From Strobilurus pachycystidiatus (Eukaryota; Basidiomycota; Agaricomycetes; Agaricales; Physalacriaceae), in contig JAHLMK010000018.1 in the NCBI GenBank assembly GCA_019915135.1, positions 992,001 to 1,056,000 of the forward strand: a stretch of 64,000 nt of DNA. The letters are read 5' to 3'. A program made the position numbers and the translations under genes. Positions 1-14,448 of the stretch are shown here, piece after piece. Every line of letters starts with the position of its first letter. The stretch's first letter is position 1. The notes below the pieces were generated by a model. The model had not been told where the DNA came from. It was given only the letters and a program-made list of their open reading frames with translations, and searched no databases.

Positions 1-45
1 AAACTGCAGCTTCCTGATTTCCAGGCGAGAAACTGCTCAAGGAAC

Positions 46-85
46 TAGAGGCTCGAAAACAAAGGTAGAGGCTCGATACCAAAGG
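46..85. repeat. Two-copy 20-nt tandem repeat
   Basis: Two adjacent 20-nt units (46-65 and 66-85), both starting TAGAGGCTCGA and ending AAAGG, agree at 18 of 20 positions. The second unit runs into the longer degenerate repeat that follows. Confidence 0.7.
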
Positions 86-240
86 TGCGCCGTTCCACAT
101 TGATCCCCCGCTCGACGTGCGCCGAACAATGCTGCACAGCCGAGCTCGTCACCTACTGGATGTTGGACAGTGACGCAAGCAAACATGCATTGTCTTTTCC
201 CCGTTCTTTCAATGGAAACGAGGCAGTATCGTCCCTCGCA
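77..240 (+). repeat. Degenerate dispersed repeat, copy A
   Basis: This segment is similar to the reverse complement of 13100-13262. Shared blocks include CAAAGGTGCGCCG, the stretch CACAGCCGAGCTCGTCACCT and GAGGCAGTATCG, in the same order and with similar spacing. Read on the minus strand, both copies encode the peptide GDELGCAALF in the same frame, followed by a short Gly-rich stretch, so the repeat may derive from a coding exon or a mobile element. I do not recognise the family. Confidence 0.6.
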
Positions 241-2531
241 ATCTCGATTAGTGTCCCGGCCAGCATTCTCCTGCCACGCACTCACCGCTTGGATTATCAT
301 AATAATAATACACGGTGTGGCCAGTGGGTCCCCTATGTGGCGCGATGACCGGTCCCCATATCAGATGGAGACTCAACTCCATCTTCCTGTCTACTCAGGC
401 TCTGGACGGCGCGGAACACGTTCTTGACTCGGCAGTCTATGGTAGCTTCAGGTCTTGGGCTTCACTCATCAACCTAGAGCGCGTACCTCAGCAGGTGGCA
501 GGTTCAACAGTCCATTGCAAACTGACCGATTGTCCACTTGCGCGCCCTTCTAGTGATTGCTTTCCAGTGTACGCCGGCGCCCCTGCCTGCGTATCTGCAC
601 TCTAGTCCATAGGTACCTGGAGAGGATTTGCGTTGCAGTGTTACCAGCGCCGTCGAAGCAGCCACCAGGTGAAGAGTGTCAATGCTGAACAGCTGTCCGA
701 GCGAGGTGTTGTCGAGTAAATTTGCTGACGACTGGCCGATAATGCTTTTTGAGTCCTACTGCGCCACAGATTTCCATACAGCGCCGCAGAAGTTCTATGG
801 AATGGTAAGTCTTTCGGCCATTTTTTCGTTCAGCGAAAATCCTCGATGACATTTCCGTAGCCAACTATACCTGGCGGAAGGGGCTCTAGTACAAGAATCC
901 ACTTGATCTAGATGTAGACCGTCTCGTGCCATCGCTTGAAAACCTCTTCGAGACAGAGTCTTCCAGTGGCGCGTCACTATTCCGGCGATGGAGGTAACAA
1001 ATGACGAGATGGAGGGCGGGAATCGACGCTAAAAGAGGACTGGACGGAGGAAAACGAGGAAGAAAATACAGGCCCCGGTCACATCACCAAGGCCAAATTT
1101 CTCGGACGCTCGATACGGCCATGTCGCTGGTCCGGTCATTTTACTCTGCCATGGGGGAGGTAATATCGAAGGTAAAGTTTTCAATACCTTTTCAGCCAAC
1201 TGGTGCGCCACAATCTCTGAATTTTTTCAGTCACCTTAGATCTGCAAGAACCGCGCGCTTGGACCTCGCCACTGTGTGCGCCACCCCGGCCTTTATCGCG
1301 AGCGCTTAAAGCGTGACCGTTCAGCGCCGTGCCTCGAGATCTGCTCACTCGGAGTCGACACTCCGAGTCCTTGGGTGATGTGACCGCTGGGGGTCTGGAG
1401 ACTCGCAGCCGATGGGGCCAATTCCATCATACACTTCGCATTGAAGTCACCTCGACGCGCCGGAAATGCCTATCATCGGGGACCTTCGACCGAAATGAGC
1501 AGTTTACAGAGAAGCATCGCCGGGCATGTCAACCTAAGTAGGCATCCGTAAATTGCTGCCTGCATGTTTACCTGTTGCTCTAGGCGCCGTAGTCGGACAC
1601 ACTGAACTGATTCGGACAAGAGAGAAAAGGGGATACTATGCGACTTGCGTCGTCATAATCACTGGCCTGGGAAGACAACCCATGCCCTGCGCTATCACTT
1701 TCCTTGTTTGGCACACTTCCGCACATCGCAAGGCCCGTCGTTTGCGCGCTGCCTGTCGGTATATGTAGATCGACAATTTGAAGCTTCCCCAAGTTGCCGT
1801 GAGGGACGTGATTCCGTTGAACCACTGCCAGTGCAAAGTTTGTTTGGCCTCATCACTTACGGAAATACAGGGCTACAAGACACTATGCGAACGGACGTAA
1901 TGCTAGAGACTGATTCGGTGCCCAAAAAGGTCAGTCCCAGTAAAATTATTAGCTCGGAGGACATCTTGTGATTAGGAAGTATTAGCTGAAGTTTCAACCC
2001 AAGACTGAAAGTTGGCTGGCTGGAATATAGTGGCGGCGTGAGCCTGTCCGTCCCGTCCGCTACTACTAGTAAATACACAGTTTTTGATATTTGGCGCCTT
2101 CTACGAGGCATGGTCTGGGCTGTTTTTGCGCGCCAAAGATGGCAGGACCTTCCAAGACTCGGACTTCAATCGAAAAAGACAGAGGGACATCCGCTAAACG
2201 AGCATGGAGATGAACTATTCAATCACTTCGCCACGGGGCCCACTTTTGGCTCTCCGGTTATGATACCGAATGGTATCATGCTTAAGCCAATCTTTGCCTT
2301 TTTCACTCTCCATGGGGCCTTTGCCCAGGCTTGACTCTGAAGTCCTTGACCAATCAACGCGATATAGCATGAGCAGTCATCTTGTCTCAATCTCATACTA
2401 AAGAACTTTAGACTGAGAACTCCCAGGACCCAGTGATTACTAAATTATCAATGACAATCATTACGCCACCCAAAAATTGACAAAAATCATTGTAATTTGT
2501 GCCATGGCAGTCCTGGCGTTGTGGCGCAAAA

Positions 2532-2619
2532 TGACAACTGTGAGGTTCGAACTCACGCTCCGAAGAACTGGATAGAAGGATGCCTAATTCCAGCGCCTTA
2601 ACCACTCGGCCAAGTTGCC
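2532..2619 (-). tRNA. tRNA-Leu (anticodon UAG) with a 9-nt intron
   Basis: The minus strand folds into a class II tRNA. The acceptor stem GGCAACT pairs with AGTTGTC (one G:U). The D arm is GCC...GGC, the anticodon stem CTGGA/TCCAG, the T arm GTGAG-TTCGAAC-CTCAC, and an 11-nt variable arm fits Leu. The anticodon loop is 16 nt; removing nine bases after position 37 leaves a 7-nt loop with anticodon UAG preceded by U33. The intron placement follows the canonical 37/38 rule and is an inference. The 3' CCA is not encoded, as expected in eukaryotes. Confidence 0.85.
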
Positions 2620-2740
2620 ATGCACATGGGGTCAAACGTTGGTCTAAGTCGCGCTCGCAGCGCATCTGTTGTCAACCCTGGAATAGTGGTAGTACACGGT
2701 ATACATCCATTGGGACATTAGATGAGAGTGCTTCGCGAGG

Positions 2741-5197
2741 TTAAAGCTTTGCCTTTGCCCTTCCTTTCTCCAAGAAGGGCTTGATATATCTCTTCATAGA
2801 TATCAGTAGCAGTCCTCGTCATTTGAATCACGAAGACTCACTTCGAAAATACCGTCCGGACCGTGATTCAACGGCTCGCTCTGTGCCCTCTCCCACAAAG
2901 CCTCATACACACGACCGTCATACACACCAAGAGCGCTTCGATCATATTAGCGGAGCTCAGGATATAAGACAAAAGGCACACCTATCCAGTTCCCAGTCCG
3001 ACCATCCAAACGCGTCCGTCAGACCTACCGCTTCCGGTAATATCTCCTTTTCAGCAATCCGCCTCAATGTCTTGCGCACTTCCTTTGCGTGGCGCGGTCT
3101 GAGTATCTCCAGCTCGAGAAAATCCCCAAGGGCTCCTTCGATTGTCGACAGCAGGTACTGCGTGGCGTCAGATCATATATGCATTCATGGACGGTAATTG
3201 GACATACCAAGAGGAACACATTGCACAGAGCTGCAATTTCCTTGTATGCGCCCATCATCACGCGCACCTGAGAAGCAATAAACGCCTCAGTCACCGCAGT
3301 TGACAGCCTCCGAGCAACACCCGCATCCTCCGTGTCTATATTATGAGCAAAGACAGCCGCGCGCCATTCAAGCAGAAGAATCAGTGTCTCTGGGGTCTCC
3401 CAGCTAGAGCGCGATAATCGTGGACGTCGTTGCAGTCGCAAAAACGCAGAGAACGGCGTTGTGTTATCTGAAAGCTGCTGCTGTCGGGCCTTCAGCACAG
3501 CCCTCACGACTTGCTTATCTAGAACGTAGTTCTCTCCTTCGTAGGTTACGCTCGGGACTTTATCAGCATATAGTTTCCCCACGCCAGCAAAAGCACTATA
3601 GCCGTGTCCGCCTAGTGAGCGGCGAGCCATTTCTATGTCGCTTACGCTGACGGCCGTAGCATAGGATTTGAGTCCACTGAGTGTAGCATGCATCTCGCCG
3701 AGGAGAGATGTATCTCCGTCTGCGAGACGCTGAGAGTGCTCGGCAAATGTTGCTTGCTATCACGGAGATATCAGCTCGAAGGAAAAGCCGAACACAAAGG
3801 TGGAGGACAAACAAGACTACGCCCGAGCAATATGAAGACATATGCCCGTGCAATGATGGGAAGCAAACGATGATACGTCGAGGGATACGTGAGCACTTGC
3901 CGCTCCAGTCCGTCTGGACCTTCGTCGCCTTGTCTTCGTACAGTCGTGTACCGAATTGCAATCGTTATGGCTACGATGGTCAAATGTTTATCATTATCTC
4001 GAAACGAAGCAGTTACCTTTAGCCATGATTTGACCAGCATGTGCGACCATCCTAGTAGTCCTCAGTAGCTGTCATCAATGAGAAGTTAGGCCATACCCAG
4101 ACCGTATGTAAAGCATCTATGAACTATGTATAAGTAAATGCTCAGGGACGTAAGACAAACGTACACCACCATAACTGATTTTTGCATGTGGAGGCTTGAC
4201 ATACTGACCCGCGGGAGTGACCCCCGCAAACTTTGACAACATATTTTCTTTTGGAATCCGTACGTGGTCAAACCGAGCGTAACCATTATCAACCGCACTG
4301 TAGCCCGCCATAGCTTTCGGTCCTGTAAAACAGTGAGTATATGCGGGAAACTTTGACCGCAATCCACAAACCAATGTCGCCGGCGATGATCCCAGGTAGA
4401 AGCTGATGGGTATCTAGAGTTGGCTCAGAAATGGGGACGCATATACGAGTGACAAAACGCACCCACATCCCTGAGTGGGACGAGGAACAGATGAGGCCCG
4501 ACATCCTTTCCATCAGGCAGTATCAGCTTTGCTTGCACAAGACCATGCGTAGCAACGCGTCCCAGGGCGCCAATCCACCATTTACTACTCGTCAACGTCG
4601 GAGAGTTGATCTCGAATTCTTGTGTTTCGAGAATGAACGTGGCCGTTGTCTCCAGCCCCGCAACATTGGATCCGTGACCTAGTTCTGTCTGGAGATAGCA
4701 GCCGAAGATGCCGTGGTGAGCAGCCAGGGCAGCATACTTCGCGAGGAGAGCAGGGGATGCCTGGGAATTGAAGACAGGTTCAAATGCCGTGTGGTGGAGA
4801 TCTATGGGAAGGGATTCGTCGATTATGGAAAAGGCAAGCATAGCCTGGTCCTTCGTCCAGCCAAGAGATTCTTGAAGCTCGAAGACGCGGTTGGTGAGTG
4901 AGAGGCCACGCTTGAACGTAGCTGTTCGATCCAAGAAGTGGCTGATTCGCTGTCAGTCACAACTTGCGAGATGGCAAATGTATTGGCTGACCGTTGCGAC
5001 TTGTCAAAGCACGGATCGTTCTCCAAGGTTTTGACCATCTTCTCGCGTCTCTTCCAGGCATCAACCCCGCCTTTCCGCCGGTCAATGCGGGGTTATAGCA
5101 ATCACGAACGAGACGCACCCCAGAGCAGGTTTCTCATAGCCACGACGTCGACGGACGTGCACTTGCGCGCGTTCTCCAGATCCAAAGCAGTCTGCAT
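2741..5197 (-). CDS. POX1: Peroxisomal acyl-CoA oxidase
   Basis: Flavoenzyme that oxidises fatty acyl-CoA to trans-2-enoyl-CoA with release of H2O2, the first step of peroxisomal beta-oxidation. I assembled eleven exons: 5197-5119, 5070-4992, 4941-4467, 4423-4372, 4322-4165, 4068-4017, 3970-3821, 3752-3208, 3157-2982, 2935-2842 and 2791-2741. All phases agree and give 636 residues, normal for the family. Visible landmarks are DKSQRHFLDR, the FAD/substrate region [22 protein letters not shown], the helix [12 protein letters not shown], the glycine-rich segment [10 protein letters not shown] and, late, [18 protein letters not shown]. The last residues AKL are a type 1 peroxisomal targeting signal. 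The start is the ATG at 5197; an upstream ATG at 5237 would need another intron whose phase does not fit. The gene appears intact. Confidence 0.96.
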
Positions 5198-5333
5198 GGC
5201 GATGGTGAGAAGGTGGGTTCGCCAGCTCACTTGACATGGTGGTGTGACGGAAGGTGTATCACAGGTGATCGGTACAGAAGTACCCGAGCCGATGGCCTGA
5301 TAGAAGATTGACCATGGCTGGCCAAAACAACGC

Positions 5334-5407
5334 GGTTCGATGGCGTAGTTGGTTATCGCATCTGTCTAACACACAGAAGGTCCTCAGTTCGAGCCTGGGT
5401 CGAATCA
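5334..5407 (+). tRNA. tRNA-Val (anticodon AAC), copy 1
   Basis: A 74-nt cloverleaf without intron. The acceptor GGTTCGA pairs with TCGAATC, the anticodon stem is TCTGT/ACAGA with loop CTAACAC (anticodon AAC), and the T arm is CTCAG-TTCGAGC-CTGGG. A run of T directly follows, fitting a pol III terminator. The sequence is identical to the copy at 16178-16251. Confidence 0.93.
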
Positions 5408-7042
5408 TTTTGCTTGTCGGCAACAGTTGTGTGGCGTCATGATTCATCATCATTTTGACTCAGGACTGACAATGAGGAGTCAGAAGGTAGCTATGTCTAC
5501 CGTTAACCGCGTGGATTGGTTTCAGCGCTCTAACTTCTCGACTCAAATCATCAAGCCATCCATTGAGTGAGCGCAGACTGTGTACTGATTTCAACGGACC
5601 GCCATGGTGATGATCTGAATCGAAAGCCACATCATGATCACGATAGCATCGCGACAAATCATACCCCTTCATGTATTGGAGATTGATTATCTACTGTAAG
5701 TAGTATTGGACCTGACAAACCTCAGCTTCAATAGCTGCACCGCGTAAAACAACAGAACAGATATCCTCCGAGACCTTCGCATCACACATTAATAGAGAGG
5801 TTATATTCAGAGTTCGCCCACCATTTGCGGAGTGTGCCCCCCAAGACTCGACCCATCAATGCGAGTAGCAACAGGCTGTACGCAAGCTTGCTAGACGACG
5901 ATAATGATGACCGGCGGTCGCCACAAGCGATTGAGACGACGACTATTCATATCAATTAGGCGCACGTCGAACTATGACGCATAGATCCCCAGACCCCAGG
6001 CCCATCCACATCGGAAGTATCGAAGTGCATCGCGGATATACACCACGGCTGTACGATAGAGGCCGGTGGGAGATTCCAGACCACATTGGTCGCCTCGTGA
6101 ATCTGGATGTCGTTATCCTGCCTGCCTCCGGAGTCGTTGGAGGACGCTGCAGCTGCGCCGGTGGTGGTATTATCTCTAGACATGACGCTCAAGCTGTCAA
6201 TTTGGGTCCGGGAGTATAGCTACTTGCAATAGTGAGAAGTTTGAGGCTGTCTGAATGGTGCCCCTCGTTGAATGACGCTGCTCGTGCAGCTGCAAGCTTG
6301 TGACCAGGAGTGCGCTCAATTTAGCTTGAGACGCCGAACAGACCAGAACGCGCTTAGTACTTAGCGCTCAGCCTGCTTCCGAGCCCTAGGGATGATGCGG
6401 GCGGTGAAAGAAGGCATAGAGGGAGAAGATGATCCTTTTATAGACTATGAACTGCGGCTGTCAGATAAATCAACAGCCACTGAGTGAGAGGGTCGACGTT
6501 CGGCGTAGTACATACGTACAATAATGAAACGGGCGCAAGTGCTGCGACTCGGGAAGGACTGGAGCGGTCTTGGCTGTCTTGATCGCTATTGATAGCACTA
6601 CCGCCTGTAATTTCGATGCTCCCTGGCGAGATAGCAGGACAAATTTAGAGTAATAGCCACTGTGGCACACAGTTGTTACCTGCAGAACATTTTACGAAAT
6701 TGGTCGTCATTGACGTATCAGGACGTCACTCTGTGGTCAAGTCAAGTTGGATTCGAGTCTAGCAGGTCTTCTGAGCAGTGAGGAGATCCATCGCCCAAAC
6801 AAGATTGCAACAGGCAACGGCAGCTGGTAGACAAGAAACAAAAGCTGACCCGCGGAAGCAGAAACGGCGACCGGAGATAAGCACGTGTCAGGGTCTCCGA
6901 TCTCGGCTGAGCAGGATATATAGTGCATGTGTTGCTTGTTCCCCACAACAAGTTACTGGTCGCCCTCTGCCGCCGTCGCAGCCCGCTCTCCTCCTCCTGC
7001 TCCTCCTCATTCCCGCAACAGACTCAGAAAAGCCACCAAAAA
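5408..7042. other. Intergenic stretch upstream of the Pro/His-rich gene
   Basis: Only short, unrelated frames are present and I see no coding exon. The right end holds a TATA-like element (6915-6922) and CT-rich DNA near 6990-7010 that probably form the promoter and 5' UTR of the gene starting at 7043. Confidence 0.5.
6915..6922 (+). promoter_or_regulatory. TATA-like element
   Basis: ATATATAG lies about 120 bp before the ATG at 7043 and is followed by a pyrimidine-rich stretch, as in many fungal promoters. It is inferred from sequence and position only. Confidence 0.4.
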
Positions 7043-7809
7043 ATGACGGAATACGATTTCTCTCCAGAGGCTCAGGACCGCTATCAAGCCACAATGAGGC
7101 GCATCTCGCGATGGGTCGACGACACCGAGGCGCACAAGGGCGAGTTCCGCTGTGCGGTCGAGACGGATCCGCGCGAGCTGGACGGCGGCAGCGGCAGCGG
7201 CGGGCGGAGGGTGACCGCGCGGGATCTGGGGCGGGAGCTCTCCACTTCATCATCGTCGCACAGCCGCCGAGGCGCCAGCCTGGACGCACGCCCTGCCCCG
7301 CCTGCGATATACGCTCCGTTTCCCGGCCCGATGCCGACGTATCTGTCTCCGCCGCCCCAGCAGTCCCGCCTCCACCGCTCGCACCCGGCAACGCGGCATC
7401 CGACGCCTGCCGTGTACGGCGCGCCGCCGTATGCGCCTGCGCCGACGCCGATCTACGCCACCCCCGCGACGCCCAGCCTCCCAGTGTATGTCTCGCCACC
7501 GCCACCGCCGGCGTCCGGCTATCTCCACGCGCCAGCGCCACGCCACGCGGCGGCCTCGCCGCTTCCCTCGTGGTCCCTCGGCCCCGCCCCGCCTCCTCCC
7601 CCCGCGTCGCAGCTGCAGCACCGCCACTCGTCCTCGTCGTCCTCGCGCCACCACCATCACCACCACCACCACCGCGACCACAGCAGCCGGCTCCCCGGGC
7701 CAAACTCCTATGTCATCGTTCCACCGGTTGGCGCAGTCAGCATGCGCGTCGTGGTAAGCCTCGTGTTCGTCTGCGCGGCCCAGCCTCTGATCCGTCTCAG
7801 CACGTCTAG
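7043..7809 (+). CDS. Pro/Ser/His-rich low-complexity protein of unknown function
   Basis: Predicted 239-residue protein. The start is the ATG at 7043 (MTEYDFSPEAQ); the open frame further upstream has no good start and lies in the UTR. The N-terminal 50 residues are charged, including RRISRWVDDTEAHKGEF. A long Pro/Ala/Ser/Tyr-rich region follows, then a run of eight His and the tail SYVIVPPVGAVSMRVV. An intron at 7754-7800 (donor GTAAGC, acceptor CTCAG) splits off a final exon of three codons (His, Val, stop). Without that splice the frame would run on to 8080 through non-coding-looking sequence. No catalytic motif or membrane segment is seen. The GC-rich composition also opens long false frames on both strands here. 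Function unknown. Confidence 0.75.
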
Positions 7810-8478
7810 CCCTTCCCCCACCCCGACACCCACGCCAGCCGTTTCCTCGACCGCGCCACACGACCACACGCCTATGATCCAGATAGAATACGCTCAATTA
7901 GCATACCCTGACATACGCCTCCGTTCCTTACCACTTGTTGTCTGCTTTCGGGTACCATTCAATAGAGGTCTCTTACACTTACTTATTGTTGGAACCCACT
8001 CCCACAACAACACAAGCTTACTCAATTGTCGGCCTCGTCGGTTTTACGTTCAGCAGCGGCATCAGGCCTGGCATGTATAACGCGCCACCAACGGACAGTT
8101 GCGGGATCACACCACAAAGAACCGTCTGGGCGTCCAGTCGTTATTGTCGTTGACGTAGATCCCCCACGTCGTGTTCATGGGGTATGCAAAGTGGCGCCCA
8201 CAAATGAGTGTCGCGGTAAATCTTGGACTTCTAAATCATCCGAATCTAAGGCCCCAGCGGCCCAGCCCCGGGCCCAGGCATCACCCATGGCAGGTTCCGT
8301 CATGAGTTTGAATGTTGTGAATCTGGCACATCGGCGTGCCAGTCCATAGGGCAGTGGTATCCCGAGGAACGCGCTGGGAAACGATCATCATCATCTCAAA
8401 TCAACCTCTGTCCGTGGGCAGATGATCCAAAGAAAAAAAGTAATACACTATGCTAATATGACAACATACGTACTTGGC
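7810..8478. other. Intergenic stretch between convergent genes
   Basis: This lies between the 3' ends of the Pro/His-rich gene and SDH1. No coding exon is visible; it probably holds both 3' UTRs. The A-rich stretch near 8431-8441 is the only compositional feature noted. Confidence 0.5.
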
Positions 8479-10993
<2,515 letters not shown>

Positions 10994-13900
10994 GGTGGGC
11001 GAGAAGGAGGATGAGGGAAAGAGCAGTCGATCGTGAATTGTCAGAATTCGACCAATCGGCTGCCCGTGATTGCCCACCGGCGACCTTTCCCGACCTTTTC
11101 CGCACTCGTCCGATTAAGGCCGGCCTCCACTCAGACCAAGTCAATTTACAGCCATTTATTCTGATGATGCGCGTAGTTGTACATAGTGATGAACAGAACA
11201 CGACCCGACGCGTCCAGTTATTCTCTACGAATCATTCGATCGTGGCAGAGGATAGTAAAAGTCGACGTGAATTCTCGTAGAAAAGCAGACATAGTGGGCC
11301 TGATGCAATAACATTTCTGGAAGTAGAGGCATGGACAAGATGTGCACGCACCCGATTGTAGTGTGGTCGATACTGATGCCTGACTCTTCTTGTACACGCT
11401 ACAACGGGCCTGATTATTCAGGAAAAGGAGCAAAACGTTGCCAAACGAATGATCGCATCCTCTATCGTTCCAGTTATCCAACCCGAGGAGAGGAAAGAGA
11501 GATGGACGCGTACACATTATGCGTACCGATCGCGCCACTGGCTCAGACGCGCAGACCCAGGATTCTGATGGCAATCCAACAAAAAGGTTGGCTTGACTCG
11601 TTTTCAGAATAGGAAACTCCGGGTGAACTATCTGCACTTACTTACAGACGAGTACTTCATATGTGCATGTCACGAGTCAGTGATGGAAGGGAGAAGAGCA
11701 TAGGCGAGCCATCGGAGAGCGGAAGAGGGAGTAATCTGCACTGTAGACCCTCGAGGACAGTGATAGCTTGTTGTTGGTTTGTATATGCAGTCAGAAACCT
11801 CCCTCAGCCAACGGCGATACAGTAGGGTGCAAGCGCGGACTCCGAGCATCTCCCCTGAGCCCGGCTGGGACCCGATGACCTTCCTTGGCCATCAACATCG
11901 CCGTATTAGTCTCCAGCATCCACATCCGTTCGCATATGGTCCCGTACTTGTATCTCCGTTCGCGGCGAGGGCAAACAAGTCACCTGTAGTCGTTCAACAG
12001 AGTCGCGGCCCCTGGGGTTGCCAATTACATGAAAAAAAGGCAAAGGGTTTCTAGGTGGTCAAACTACACCGGTGCAAGCTGCAGGCTTTGGGCGACGGGG
12101 TGGACGATCGTACATAGCGCAGAGCAAATGGCGCTACAGAGCGAGAGTTTTCCCTGTGCACTGATGATGACGCGGTGATGGTCGTCGTTGTCGCGATCGG
12201 TCTATAGGCGATGACGATTCGGATAGGCTAATATGCACTTGCAGTGAATGGCTGGAAGGACAAGCCCAGAGCGGTAAGCAAATACTTGGGTAAACAAGTG
12301 AGTGACCAGGTCTGCAGTAGATGCGATGATTTAACTTATGATTTCAATTAGTTTTACATGTTCGACTGTATTATTTTGGAGACTGCTCACTTCAGGCAAC
12401 GTTCCCCCGCTAGAAGGCGTTCTGGCGCGTCGCTGTGATTGTGGGTATCAGATACTTGAATGGGTGGGAGGTGTAAACGAGAACACACCAATGAGTTCAT
12501 GGTTTACGATTTGCCCCTTGGTGTCCTCAGCTGTGAGTATCCGTGCTCGCCTTGCTCCACCCAGGTCCTCTTTCAGCATCGAAATCCAGCTCTCCGTGGC
12601 TTTGTTGGCTACCTCCATTCCCGGAATGGTGTTTTTCCAAAGAGATTCGCAAGGTATGGCAGGACGCAGTCTAAACCCAGGTTGAGTATTATCCGATAGG
12701 GCGCCTTCGACCAGGTGGTATGGAAGTCGATCATATGTTTTGCCTGCACAACGCTGATATGTAGCTGCTTGCAGACCATGTACGAAAAGAATGCATCAAA
12801 GATTCGCTCTTGTTTATGTGGCCAGCTGAACTTATGTTACCCTTCGATTAAAGGTCTGCAACGTCGCATCGAAAGTGTCATTCTGAGGCGAAATGAGACT
12901 CCGAGTCGAAAAACGCCGTCAATCGGTGTCGGACAGGTCCACGTTCGCACTGACCTTGCATATTGGGAATCGCAATGTACGACAGTGTTCACCTCTGGTT
13001 CACCTGGTGGTTCCACTGAAGGCGGTGGCCGCAAGCTTTGTTGTCGGCGTCGTCTCCGTCAATGAAGCCATCCTCGAGCTGACCGTAATCGCTGCGAGAC
13101 ACTACTGCGATACTGCCTCAAATGGAATGAAAGACGTGCAGAAATACGATGCATATCTGCTGGTGTCCTGCTCAAACTATCCAGGAGGTGACGAGCTCGG
13201 CTGTGCGGCATTGTTCAGCGGTTCCTCGGGCGGGGAATCGATGTTGAGCGGCGCACCTTTGTTTCTGGGCCTCCTTGCACTTTGAGGGATTCTCGAGCTG
13301 TGGTCTGCAAGTACGCGCCAGGGTCTTCGTTGTGCGGCTGCTGCATGTCCCCGCGGTCAAACGCTCGCTAGGGTGTCGCCGTGATGGTCGATAGGTAGGC
13401 CTTGCCAAAGGCGAGGTTGCAGTAGGCCAACGTAGCCGGACTCCGACAAGCTGCATCGACCAATGCGGCCACTCGCCGCCTGCTCATTCCCGAACCGTCA
13501 CCCAGTCATTTACATCCACATGCAACCTTGAACCTAGCTGTCTCATGCGCCCCGTCCATGAATGGCGACAGCCACATATTTTTCCCGCTTGCAGCGCGCC
13601 TCACTAGCTCCTTGCGCTACGCATGATGCACGCCCTCGATTTCGGAATCCATGGACCAAACGCGAATTGTTGACAAATTATTTGCTAGTCTTCGTCGTCG
13701 CCGACCCCGCCCGCCGTCGTGTACCCCCTTTCCCTCGCCATCCAAGATCACCAATGTCTTGTGCAAGGTCGGTCGCGTATCGTCGGCTGAACTTCGCTTA
13801 GAGCCCTGAGGACAACAGTCGTGATTGTTAGGTGCCGACCGCATCATGATCAAGGACCTACTTTCATCATCATGCTACTGGCCATGACCTCGAGCGACAT

Positions 13901-14448
13901 TTCCTAGGAATGATCTTCTACGACTATCGCGCTTCGTATGCTGTGCTGACTGCGTAAGGAAATAGAGCTCTCCCTACCATTGGACCGACGCCATCATTTC
14001 GCTCGGTAGCGTTCAACAAACGTGACAAGTAGCCGGCGCTGACCTCGATATCTTCTCCGCACGTATACGAGACTGTACGTCGTGATGGTAGACAAGCAAC
14101 TCGAGCCTTTGCTTGACACCAATTCCTTCCTTTTGTTCAAGGACAGCTTGTGCCTCTCCCGTTAGTGGGTAGGAGCGAATATACGTGAGTGTCGATGATT
14201 GATGGCATCTCGTACCTCACCGCTCCACAGTAAACCTCCCTCAAGTCACTACCTGATGTGATCCATAATCGCAGTCGTCCTGTCGTCGTTCAGCAAATGT
14301 TGCTACATGGGAATATTGAGAGATCACCACTTTGCTCGCGTCCTGCGTCCTTCTAAGGCATTGCCAAAAACGGCCATTCGACGGTGTCGGCCGTCTGGAT
14401 ATATCTGCACTCTCACAGAATACGGTTGGTCTCATCTTCTCACTCTCC
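10994..14448. other. Gene-poor stretch with repeat relic and unresolved frames
   Basis: No complete gene could be built here. A minus-strand frame at about 12435-12670 reads a moderately protein-like peptide (KEDLGGARRARILTAED) of about 80 residues, with no matching neighbours. The inverted partner of the left-edge repeat lies at 13100-13262. Between 13560 and 14440 the frames are short and I see no coding signal. The right end should contain the promoter of the BTB-like gene. Confidence 0.45.
13100..13262 (-). repeat. Degenerate dispersed repeat, copy B (inverted)
   Basis: This is the inverted relative of 77-240. Its reverse complement shares CAAAGGTGCGCCG, CACAGCCGAGCTCGTCACCT and GAGGCAGTATCG in order. 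On the plus strand, an open frame from 12893 to 13285 passes through it and reads YPGGDELGCAALFSGSSGGE, comparable with the minus-strand reading of copy A. No terminal repeats or target-site duplications were recognised around either copy. Confidence 0.6.

Larger units (their letters stand above)
1..2531. other. Gene-poor stretch at left edge
   Basis: No reading frame here looks like a protein gene: frames are short, switch often and match no family I recognise on either strand. The stretch holds a 20-nt tandem duplication (46-85) and a degenerate repeat (about 77-240) with an inverted relative near 13.1 kb. The rest looks like decayed intergenic DNA; an exon of a gene starting outside the window cannot be excluded. 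Confidence 0.5.

Noticed and set aside
5197..5237. Upstream ATG of the acyl-CoA oxidase at 5237
   Set aside because: Using it needs an extra intron whose phase does not join the conserved second part; the ATG at 5197 gives a normal N terminus.
6888..7703. 271-codon minus-strand frame and a third plus-strand frame in the same GC-rich stretch
   Set aside because: They are Gly/Arg-rich shadow translations of the Pro/His-rich gene, without domain or splice support.
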